Shown: in pieces, positions 43,686-50,730 of the stretch | How positions within the stretch are numbered: the stretch's first letter is position 1 | Layout of the letters: each line of letters starts with the position of its first letter | DNA from: Gammaproteobacteria bacterium | Lineage (GTDB): Bacteria > Pseudomonadota > Gammaproteobacteria > Coxiellales > Coxiellaceae | Assembly (NCBI GenBank): GCA_030425685.1 | Contig: JAUIAD010000009.1 | Coordinates: 1 to 64,000 of the forward strand | Reading direction: 5' to 3' | DNA: 64,000 bases | Program-made: the position numbers and the translations under genes | The notes under the pieces: generated by a model | What the model was told of the DNA's origin: nothing | The model's input: only the letters and a program-made list of their open reading frames with translations | The model's database searches: none

Positions 43686-44574
43686 AATAACACAGTGTGG
43701 CTATGTCGCTATTGTCGGTCGACCTAATGTTGGCAAATCAACGTTGTTGAACCATATCTTGGGTACCAAGATTAGTATTACCTCGCGTAAACCACAAACA
43801 ACCCGCCATCGAATATTGGGGGTTAAGTCTGGTGAGGATATGCAAGTTGTTTATGTGGATACGCCAGGTCTACATCAAAATGAAAAAGGGGCGATGAATA
43901 AATATTTAAATCGTTCCGCTTTAAGTTCACTCTATGATGTTGATGTGATCGTTATGGTGGTTGATTGTCAGCGTTGGACGGATGAAGACGAATGGGTTTT
44001 AGAACGTGTCAAAAAAACAAATGCACCAGCCATTCTTGCTTTAAATAAAATTGATAAAATGAAAGGGCGAGATCAGCTATTGCCCTTATTAGATCGTATC
44101 GCTGAAAAATTTAAATTTTGTGCGGCCATTCCTTTATCAGCCAAAACAGGTGATCAGATTGATACACTTGAAAATGAAATTAAAAAATATCTGCCCGAAT
44201 CTCCTTTTCTTTTTCCGCCAGATCAAGTAACCGATCGCAGTGACCAGTTTCTCGTATCAGAAATGATACGTGAAAAGCTGATGCGTAAATTAGGCGAAGA
44301 GCTGCCTTACGCCTTAACTGTTACCATTGATGCTTTTAAAGAAGAAGAGGATATTATTCGTATTGCCTCTATTATTTGGGTTGAAAAAGATAGTCAAAAA
44401 GCGATTGTGATTGGTAAGGGTGGTGCTAATTTGAAAACGGTAGGTCAGCAAGCGCGTATTGATATGGAAAAGCATTTTGATAAAAAAGTGTATTTGCAAT
44501 TGTGGGTGAAGGTGAAAAGTGGGTGGTCCGATAACGAGCAGCTGCTAAAAAATCTTGGGTATGAAGATTTATGA
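43678..44574 (+). CDS. era: GTPase Era
   Basis: An essential GTPase that binds the 3' end of 16S rRNA in 30S assembly. The G-domain has GRPNVGKSTLLN, DTPGLHQNEKGAM and NKIDKMKG. The C-terminal KH domain has VIGKGGANLKTVGQQARIDME. It overlaps rnc, so translation is coupled. A degenerate palindromic repeat follows before recO. Confidence 0.97.
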   Translation: MSKITQCGYVAIVGRPNVGKSTLLNHILGTKISITSRKPQTTRHRILGVKSGEDMQVVYVDTPGLHQNEKGAMNKYLNRSALSSLYDVDVIVMVVDCQRWTDEDEWVLERVKKTNAPAILALNKIDKMKGRDQLLPLLDRIAEKFKFCAAIPLSAKTGDQIDTLENEIKKYLPESPFLFPPDQVTDRSDQFLVSEMIREKLMRKLGEELPYALTVTIDAFKEEEDIIRIASIIWVEKDSQKAIVIGKGGANLKTVGQQARIDMEKHFDKKVYLQLWVKVKSGWSDNEQLLKNLGYEDL

Positions 44575-44582
44575 TGTGGGGT

Positions 44583-44654
44583 CCAAGCACAACAAAGTTG
44601 TGCTAGCGCACAATGCGCGCTTGGATGGTGGCTTTTGTCGGAATGATGTGCTCG
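44583..44654. repeat. Degenerate palindromic element (relative of the 25608 element)
   Basis: AGCACAACaaaGTTGTGCT, GCGCACAATGCGC and GGCTTTTGTCGGAATGATGTG follow the same order of hairpins as the reverse complement of the element inside the S15-type gene, with many substitutions. It lies between era and recO. Confidence 0.6.
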
Positions 44655-44682
44655 TAGCTACAGGTAAAAAATGGAATAGAAC

Positions 44683-45384
44683 ATGGCATCACGTGTAAGC
44701 TTAGAACCGGCATATGTTTTACACCGCCGCCCGTATAGTAATACCAGCCTTATTGTAGAGTTCTTTACCGAAAATCATGGCCGAATTGCAGCAGTTGCGC
44801 GTAGTGCGCGCGGACCCAAGTCACGTTACCGTGGTAAGCTTGAGTTATTTTATCCGATGTTAATTTCGTGGAGTGGTCGCGGTGAATTAAAGAGCTTAGG
44901 TGCGGTGGATTTTTATCGCGCGCCCATTAATCTATCCGACCAAGCCTTGCTTTGTGGCTTTTATTTAAATGAAATATTGATGCGTTTATTACAGCGTGAT
45001 GATGCCTGTGCTAATATTTTCACTTTATATGATGAGGTGTTGATTCAGTTAGCAAAGCAGCAGTCAATTGCTATAACGCTGCGCTGTTTTGAGAAAAATC
45101 TATTGCAAGCTTTGGGGTTTGGTTTACCGCTTGATCATGAGTTTGATACACATCACGCTATTGATGCGCAAAAGTACTACCGTTATTTGCCGGAGCGTGG
45201 TTTTCAATTAGTAAAACGTGATGATAGTCAGACGGCTATCTTTTCGGGGAAAACCTTGATAGCCTTGCGGCAAGAGCAGTTTGTGGATGAAAAAACTTTG
45301 CAAGAAAGCAAACGACTAATGCGCTTGGTTTTTTCGCGCTATTTTGGCGAGCGGCCATTGAAGAGCCGAGATTTGTTGGTTTAG
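44683..45384 (+). CDS. recO: DNA repair protein RecO
   Basis: Loads RecA with RecR at SSB-coated single-strand DNA in gap repair. The N-terminal OB fold (about 5-80, AYVLHRRPYSNTSLIVEFFTE) and helical C-terminal domain (FEKNLLQALGFGLPLD) fit. The zinc-finger cysteines found in some RecO proteins are absent, as in many gammaproteobacteria. Family length (233) is normal. It belongs to the lepA-pdxJ cluster. Confidence 0.92.
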   Translation: MASRVSLEPAYVLHRRPYSNTSLIVEFFTENHGRIAAVARSARGPKSRYRGKLELFYPMLISWSGRGELKSLGAVDFYRAPINLSDQALLCGFYLNEILMRLLQRDDACANIFTLYDEVLIQLAKQQSIAITLRCFEKNLLQALGFGLPLDHEFDTHHAIDAQKYYRYLPERGFQLVKRDDSQTAIFSGKTLIALRQEQFVDEKTLQESKRLMRLVFSRYFGERPLKSRDLLV

Positions 45385-45388
45385 TTTT

Positions 45389-45413
45389 GTGGGCGCAGTA
45401 TGCTGTGTTCCTG
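45389..45413. repeat. Degenerate REP palindrome
   Basis: GTGGGCGCAGTATGCTGTGT follows the recO stop directly, with altered right arm, in the 55-bp gap to pdxJ. Confidence 0.5.
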
Positions 45414-45439
45414 ATAAGAGATGTTGATAAGGGGGTTTT

Positions 45440-46189
45440 ATGTCAGAAAACAAAATACGATTGGGTGTGAATATCGATCACATAGCGACATTGCGTCAAG
45501 CGCGTGGCACCTTCTACCCTTGTCCTGTTGAAGGAGCGTTAGTTGCTGAGGCAGCAGGTGCCGATGGTATCACGTTGCATTTACGTGAAGATCGTCGTCA
45601 TATTCAAGATTCTGATGTTGGTTTATTAAAGTCAAAGCTCGATATTCCCATGAATTTAGAAATGGCGGCAACGGAAGAAATGATTGCCTTTGCTTGTCGT
45701 ATTAAGCCGGATAATTGTTGTTTGGTCCCGGAAAAAAGAGAAGAGCTAACAACAGAAGGTGGCTTGGATGTATTGGGCCAAATTGCGCATATTAAAGATG
45801 CTTGTAAGCGTTTAAGTAATGCGGGCATTGCCGTGTCGCTGTTTATTGATCCTGATAAAGAGCAAATTGATGCAGCGCAGGAATGTGGTGCGCCGGTAGT
45901 TGAGTTGCATACGGGTCAATATGCACAAGCTGTTGAGGTTGAAGAACAACAAATGGAGCTTAAGAAAATTGTTGAAGCAGCGGATTATGCACATTCTAAA
46001 GGGTTAATCGTTAATGCTGGCCATGGTCTTCATTATTATAATACGCGTGCTATCGCAGCTATTCCGGTGATTAATGAGCTTAATATCGGGCATAGCATTA
46101 TTGCTGAGTCGGTATTTTTGGGGTTGCCGGAGGCGGTGAGCAAAATGAAGGATTTGATCATGGAGGCTTCGCCGGTTACTTCTCAGTAG
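45440..46189 (+). CDS. pdxJ: Pyridoxine 5'-phosphate synthase
   Basis: Joins 3-amino-1-hydroxyacetone phosphate and deoxyxylulose phosphate to make pyridoxine 5'-phosphate, the last ring-forming step of the DXP-dependent vitamin B6 route. Signatures [32 protein letters not shown] and [11 protein letters not shown] are all present. The 249 residues fit. The acpS gene that follows pdxJ in many relatives is missing here; a long stem-loop and convergent lpxH come instead. Confidence 0.97.
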   Translation: MSENKIRLGVNIDHIATLRQARGTFYPCPVEGALVAEAAGADGITLHLREDRRHIQDSDVGLLKSKLDIPMNLEMAATEEMIAFACRIKPDNCCLVPEKREELTTEGGLDVLGQIAHIKDACKRLSNAGIAVSLFIDPDKEQIDAAQECGAPVVELHTGQYAQAVEVEEQQMELKKIVEAADYAHSKGLIVNAGHGLHYYNTRAIAAIPVINELNIGHSIIAESVFLGLPEAVSKMKDLIMEASPVTSQ

Positions 46190-46286
46190 ATTTGTTGCAC
46201 GCAAAGACGCAAAGGGGACGCAAAGAACGCCAAGGGGGATTAGCGTTATAAACTATCCCCCTTGGCGTTCTTTGCGTGCAACAAAT
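46190..46286. repeat. Long stem-loop, family member B
   Basis: Arms ATTTGTTGCACGCAAAGA plus ACGCCAAGGGGGAT pair with the right side around AACTATC. The left arm carries an extra 19 bp (CGCAAAGGGGACGCAAAGA) flanked by short direct repeats. It begins immediately after the pdxJ stop and ends at the lpxH stop, so it could terminate both convergent genes. Confidence 0.85.
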
Positions 46287-47008
46287 TAAAAAACTAGCTC
46301 ATACTCACCATCTTCATAAATCGTCAGCACGCTAGGAGCATGGTGCCAAGCGCCAAGGACAATGCGTTCGGCAGGCTTATTGTTAACGGTAATTTTATGG
46401 ATGGCAGGACGATGTGTATGGCCATGAATTAAGCGTTGTGAATTATTCTCACTCAGCAAGGAAACAACTTCTTCTGGGGTCACATCCATGATATCAGCTG
46501 CTTTATTTTTGGTGTGCTTCTTACTTTTAGTCCGTGCGACCAGCGCCATTTTTCGTCTTAGTTTTAAAGGGGTGATCAAGAAGCACCAGCGTAGAAAGCG
46601 GTTCTGCGTTTTTTTACGGAATTTTTGGAACTCGATATCGCGTGTGCAAAGACTGTCGCCATGGCTGAGTATCATTGTTTCACCATAGAGGTTAACGCAA
46701 TAGGGGTCATCTAATAGGGTTAAGCCAGCCCGTTTAGCAAATTTTTTCCCAATTAGAAAGTCGCGGTTTCCGCGCATAAAGTAAACAGGTATGCCTTTGT
46801 CGGAAAGTTGACGTAGCTGATTAATAACCTTTTGATGGAAAGGTGTGAGGTCGTCATCGCCAATCCAGTATTCAAAAAAGTCACCGAGGATATATAAAGC
46901 ATCAGCTGCTGGCGCCTGAGAGGCCATAAATTGGTTAAAGAAGGCAGTTGTTTCAGCTTCGCTTTCCTGTAAATGCAGGTCAGAAATAATAAGTGTGTGT
47001 TTTTTCAT
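46286..47008 (-). CDS. lpxH: UDP-2,3-diacylglucosamine hydrolase
   Basis: Cleaves UDP-2,3-diacylglucosamine to lipid X in lipid A synthesis, a peripheral inner-membrane metallophosphoesterase. Metal motifs are SDLHLQ, LGDFFEYWIGDDD, MRGNRDF, SHGDSLCT and HGHTHRP. The 240 residues match LpxH. Its stop abuts the stem-loop that separates it from pdxJ. Confidence 0.95.
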   Translation of the reverse strand: MKKHTLIISDLHLQESEAETTAFFNQFMASQAPAADALYILGDFFEYWIGDDDLTPFHQKVINQLRQLSDKGIPVYFMRGNRDFLIGKKFAKRAGLTLLDDPYCVNLYGETMILSHGDSLCTRDIEFQKFRKKTQNRFLRWCFLITPLKLRRKMALVARTKSKKHTKNKAADIMDVTPEEVVSLLSENNSQRLIHGHTHRPAIHKITVNNKPAERIVLGAWHHAPSVLTIYEDGEYELVF

Positions 47009-47102
47009 CGCGGTATTGTATCACAGAATAGGGCAATTTCTGATAGAATAAAAAAATGGTAACGCGTTATCTTGCGGCTTGATCTTGGGATCTAGCCTGC
47101 TC

Positions 47103-47135
47103 CCTGGATCCCGCAGTTAAGCCGCGGGATGACGG
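47103..47135. repeat. Short palindromic repeat
   Basis: CCTGGATCCCGCAGTTAAGC then CGCGGGATGACGG: one hairpin of the same type as the last hairpin of the element at 25608-25700, in the gap upstream of the efflux genes. Confidence 0.6.
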
Positions 47136-47213
47136 TGTGTGATAATAGTGTGGGATGATGGTGCGTGCTAACGGTTTTGTGTGACTACTAAAGGAAGCAT
47201 ATAGTCAAAGGAA

Positions 47214-47288
47214 ATGATGATGTTAAGGAACAATGCCCCCGGTTTTTTGCTTGTGGTATTAATAAACAAGCGAGCACATAATGGCTAA
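47214..47288 (+). CDS. Possible 24-residue leader peptide
   Basis: ATG ATG ATG follows AAAGGAA at ideal spacing. The frame encodes 24 residues (LRNNAPGFLLVVLINKR core) and ends at 47288, overlapping the ATG of the HlyD gene by 8 bp. The HlyD gene itself has no clear ribosome binding site, so translation of this short frame may couple to it. It is not like the AaeX protein that precedes AaeA in enterobacteria. It could also be chance. Confidence 0.35.
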   Translation: MMMLRNNAPGFLLVVLINKRAHNG

Positions 47289-48270
47289 TCTGTTTGCAAA
47301 GCGAGGTATGCGTTGGTTTTTATGGATCCTGCTGGTCATTATTTTAATTCTTCTTTATCGTTACTTTTTTTATTATTTCCGCTATACCCGCGATGCTTTT
47401 GTTTACGCTAATCATGTTAATGTGTCGAGTTTGGTATCCGGTCATATTGAAAAAATCTATATCAGGAATAATCAGCATGTTAAAAAAAGTCAGTTATTGA
47501 TAACGATTGATCCGCGGCCGTTTCAATATGCTTATCATCAAGCAGAGGCTGAGCTTAAGAATGCAAAAGTGGCCTATCAAAATGCGATGCGGGCAGTGCA
47601 GGTGGCGCAGCAAAATTTAAATGAAAAGAAATCAGCCTTGGCTTTATCGCAAGATCATTTAACAAGATATCAAAAGCTTGTCAAGGAAGGTGCTATCTCT
47701 GAAATAATTCAGATAAATTATCAGAGCCAGGTGCGAACTAATCAGGCGGCAGTGCATTTAGCGGAACAGCAATTAGTGATGGCAAATGAAAATGTCAATT
47801 ATAATGAAATTCGTAAAGCAGAAGCAAAGCTACAAACAGCATCTTTTAATTTAAATCACTGTCGTGTCAGAGCACCCTTTTCAGGTTATGTTACCAATTT
47901 CTATTTAACCAAAGGGACATTTATGCGCCGTGGTACCTTTATGTTTGCGCTGGTTGATAATTCGCATTGGTGGGTGATTGCTCGTTTTCGTGAAACGGTC
48001 TTGCGCAAGATTCATCCTGGTGATAAGGCATGGCTTTATATTGATATGTATCCCTATCGAATTTTTCATGGCACGGTGGCGAGTATTGGTTGGGGGATTA
48101 ATCGTTTTCAGGATTCGAAAACAGTTATTCCCTCAGGGTTGATCTACATGAAGCCTACCGAGGATTGGGTCCGCATCGCGCAACGCTTTCCAGTGATGAT
48201 CAGAGTATCCGATGTTAATGCAAAATATCCTTTTCGCGTTGGTGCAAATGCACGTGCCTATGTAAAATAA
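47281..48270 (+). CDS. HlyD/EmrA-AaeA-type membrane fusion protein
   Basis: A periplasmic adaptor of an efflux system, 329 residues. It has one N-terminal membrane anchor (about 12-32), a biotinyl-lipoyl half motif (VNVSSLVSGHIEKIYIRNNQHVKKSQLL), a coiled-coil hairpin (about 85-180) and the second lipoyl half NLNHCRVRAPFSGYVTNFY, then a beta-barrel domain. The next gene, 27 bp later, is an FUSC-type permease, as in AaeAB aromatic-acid efflux. An outer-membrane channel is not encoded here. Confidence 0.87.
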   Translation: MANLFAKRGMRWFLWILLVIILILLYRYFFYYFRYTRDAFVYANHVNVSSLVSGHIEKIYIRNNQHVKKSQLLITIDPRPFQYAYHQAEAELKNAKVAYQNAMRAVQVAQQNLNEKKSALALSQDHLTRYQKLVKEGAISEIIQINYQSQVRTNQAAVHLAEQQLVMANENVNYNEIRKAEAKLQTASFNLNHCRVRAPFSGYVTNFYLTKGTFMRRGTFMFALVDNSHWWVIARFRETVLRKIHPGDKAWLYIDMYPYRIFHGTVASIGWGINRFQDSKTVIPSGLIYMKPTEDWVRIAQRFPVMIRVSDVNAKYPFRVGANARAYVK

Positions 48271-48297
48271 TTTAAATATTCTACGGTGTGCTAATTT

Positions 48298-50448
48298 ATG
48301 AAAGCGCAATTAAGCAAAGAGAGTGTAGCAAAGAAGAATTTTTTGCGCTTAAATTCTAATGCTAAATACAGTTTACGCGTTGCTGTGGCGGCAGTTTTGG
48401 CTGCTTATCTTGCTCTAGTCTTTCATTTAAATTCACCTTATTGGGCAGTTATTTCAACCTTAACGGTTATGAATCCATTTGTTGGCGCAACACTGAGAAA
48501 ATCGATTCATCGTATTGTTGGCACTATTGTTGGTGCGCTTTTAGGGTTGGTTATTGCGAGTCTTGTTGTAAATAGTTTGCTTTTATATCTTAGTTTTTGT
48601 TTTTTGGTAATGGCGACGGCGCAATATTTCGTGACAACAACGCGTGCACCTTATATGTTTATTTTAGGTGGTTTAACGGCCTTAATTGTTTTTGCTTCTT
48701 TGGGGATATCGTTAGACCAGCCCTATTTCTTTGCTTTTTGGCGTACCAGTGAAGTTGCATTGGGTATTGTGGCGATTTGGGTGGCGGTGTTGCTGGTATA
48801 TCCCGGGCAAGCGAATAGAGCGTTTTATATTAAAACATCGAAATTATTGTTTGAGCTCGATGCGATATTTTGCCATGTTTACGGTTTAAAACAGTTAGAG
48901 AGTAGTTCGTTTAAGCGTGTGGAGCAATCAGCGCAAAAGCATTTGAAAGATATTAAAGAAAATTTTTCTTTGTTTAAACAGGGGGCTTCGGCAAATTATG
49001 CTGAGGTGAATGCAATATCGGTAATTTTAAATACTGTTGAGAGTATGTTGAAGTCATTAAGTCAGGCAGTAGCGCATTTTCAATTGCAAGAAGTTTCACA
49101 TTTGCGCGAGAAACATGATTTAAATTTTGAATCGGTTTTGCAAGAAATATCGTATTTAACAAAAGAACTAGCTACCGTCTTGCAAGATAAATTGCATACA
49201 TTCCCAGAGCAAAGCCATGTGTTTGCATATTTCTTAAAGCTTGAGGAGTCTTATTCAGTTCTAAGGCAGCAAGATCTTTCGCAGGTATCAGCAGGGAAGC
49301 CGGGTTTATTAAGCATGGTAATCTCATCATTGCAGCAATATGCAAACCTATTGCGCTCGTTAAAAAATGCCTGTCGCGCATTAAAGCAAACAGATAGCAG
49401 TAAGAAAAAAATCCAAAAAGAGAAATTTATTCGTTGGCGATTTGATAAAGAAACTATTCAGCATTGTATTAAGGCCGGTGTTAGTATTACCCTTGCAGTT
49501 GCCATATGGCTTATTACTGGCTGGTTTAATCAGATCCAAGGTATTATTAGTTCCATTGTTGTCGCGCAGAAAAAAACAACCTATGATGCGATTGCGGTAG
49601 CTTGGCGGCGTTTGTTAGGCTGTGTCTTGGGGGGTGCTGTTGGTTTATTTTTTTTGTATTTTATTATATTTAATATTTTCGTTTTATTGCTGTTATCTTT
49701 TATTGTTATTTGGATTTTTTCTTATTTTACTTTTTCAAGCGGAAAATACTCCTATATAGGCTTGCAGGCTAATATTGCTTATACCATTACTGTTATTGCC
49801 AGTGGTGGTCCAGCGCATACTATCTCTATGCCGTTGGAACGATTGAGTGGTATTGTGCTGGGCGTATTGGCGGTGTTATTAACGACTTATTTATTATGGC
49901 CGCAACATCCAAAGAAAATTATCCATACCTTGATGCCTAACATCAGAAGGCAGTTGCTTGCCGTGTTGTCAGTGACATTGAAGCAGGGGGTGAGTGTTGA
50001 TCATAAATCAATGATTGAGCAGGTTGCTAAAGATGAAGAGCGTGCTAGTGATTTATTATCTTCAGTACGTATGGGGCGTGGAAACAAGGATCTCATTTAT
50101 CAAACCTATCGGCCACAGTTAGACTTGTGTGAAAATGCGTTGTTAACGGTTGATGATATTTATGAGCATGTTGATTTTTCAGTATTAAAAATGGTGACGC
50201 AATGTTTGCAGGTTGATATAAAATTATTTCTTGATTTAGCCTTATGTTATTTAGAATGTGAAATTAATAAAAAACATGCCTGTGAAATAGATGCTATTTC
50301 ACCAGGTTTTAACTGCTTAGATGATATGTATAATAAAATACTATATACCGTTCGTCACTCACCACACAGAACTAAGGTGAATCGTGAGCAAATAGCAAAT
50401 TTATTTTATTTTTTATCTACTGTCCGTTCGCTTTGTTTGATGGCGTAG
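48298..50448 (+). CDS. FUSC/AaeB-type inner-membrane efflux permease
   Basis: A 716-residue protein of two repeated modules: membrane helices at about 25-165 and 395-545 (SLRVAVAAVLAAYLAL, SPYWAVISTLTVMNPFVGAT; CIKAGVSITLAVAIWLITGW, QGIISSIVVAQKKTTYDA), each followed by a cytoplasmic helical part. This is the FUSC/AaeB pattern for export of aromatic acids or similar compounds. The partner is the adaptor just upstream. The substrate cannot be deduced. Confidence 0.87.
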   Translation: MKAQLSKESVAKKNFLRLNSNAKYSLRVAVAAVLAAYLALVFHLNSPYWAVISTLTVMNPFVGATLRKSIHRIVGTIVGALLGLVIASLVVNSLLLYLSFCFLVMATAQYFVTTTRAPYMFILGGLTALIVFASLGISLDQPYFFAFWRTSEVALGIVAIWVAVLLVYPGQANRAFYIKTSKLLFELDAIFCHVYGLKQLESSSFKRVEQSAQKHLKDIKENFSLFKQGASANYAEVNAISVILNTVESMLKSLSQAVAHFQLQEVSHLREKHDLNFESVLQEISYLTKELATVLQDKLHTFPEQSHVFAYFLKLEESYSVLRQQDLSQVSAGKPGLLSMVISSLQQYANLLRSLKNACRALKQTDSSKKKIQKEKFIRWRFDKETIQHCIKAGVSITLAVAIWLITGWFNQIQGIISSIVVAQKKTTYDAIAVAWRRLLGCVLGGAVGLFFLYFIIFNIFVLLLLSFIVIWIFSYFTFSSGKYSYIGLQANIAYTITVIASGGPAHTISMPLERLSGIVLGVLAVLLTTYLLWPQHPKKIIHTLMPNIRRQLLAVLSVTLKQGVSVDHKSMIEQVAKDEERASDLLSSVRMGRGNKDLIYQTYRPQLDLCENALLTVDDIYEHVDFSVLKMVTQCLQVDIKLFLDLALCYLECEINKKHACEIDAISPGFNCLDDMYNKILYTVRHSPHRTKVNREQIANLFYFLSTVRSLCLMA

Positions 50449-50659
50449 GCTAAATGAAATATTGAAAGGGTAGGTAGATGGTAGCTTAGAACTTGTAATT
50501 TTGCGTGGATGTTTGGTTTAACAATAAAGCATATGCCCTTAAATATAATACCCTAGAGAAATAAATAGCCCTTGAGTAATGTTATAACTTAGTCGTTACG
50601 TATTCCTAAAAGTGACAATTTTAGATATATGTACCTTAATTAAAGTTTATTTGATTGCT

Positions 50660-50692
50660 CTTAATAGTAATTTAATATGTCGCGAGTAATAT
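50660..50692 (+). promoter_or_regulatory. PmrA-type box and -10 for the ankyrin gene
   Basis: CTTAATAGT-AA-TTTAATATG (50660-50679), 7 nt, TAATAT (50687-50692), 39 nt before the start codon. One of the best matches in the window. Confidence 0.7.
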
Positions 50693-50730
50693 TTTGACCT
50701 TGATATTAATATTACTTTTGGAGAAGGGAA

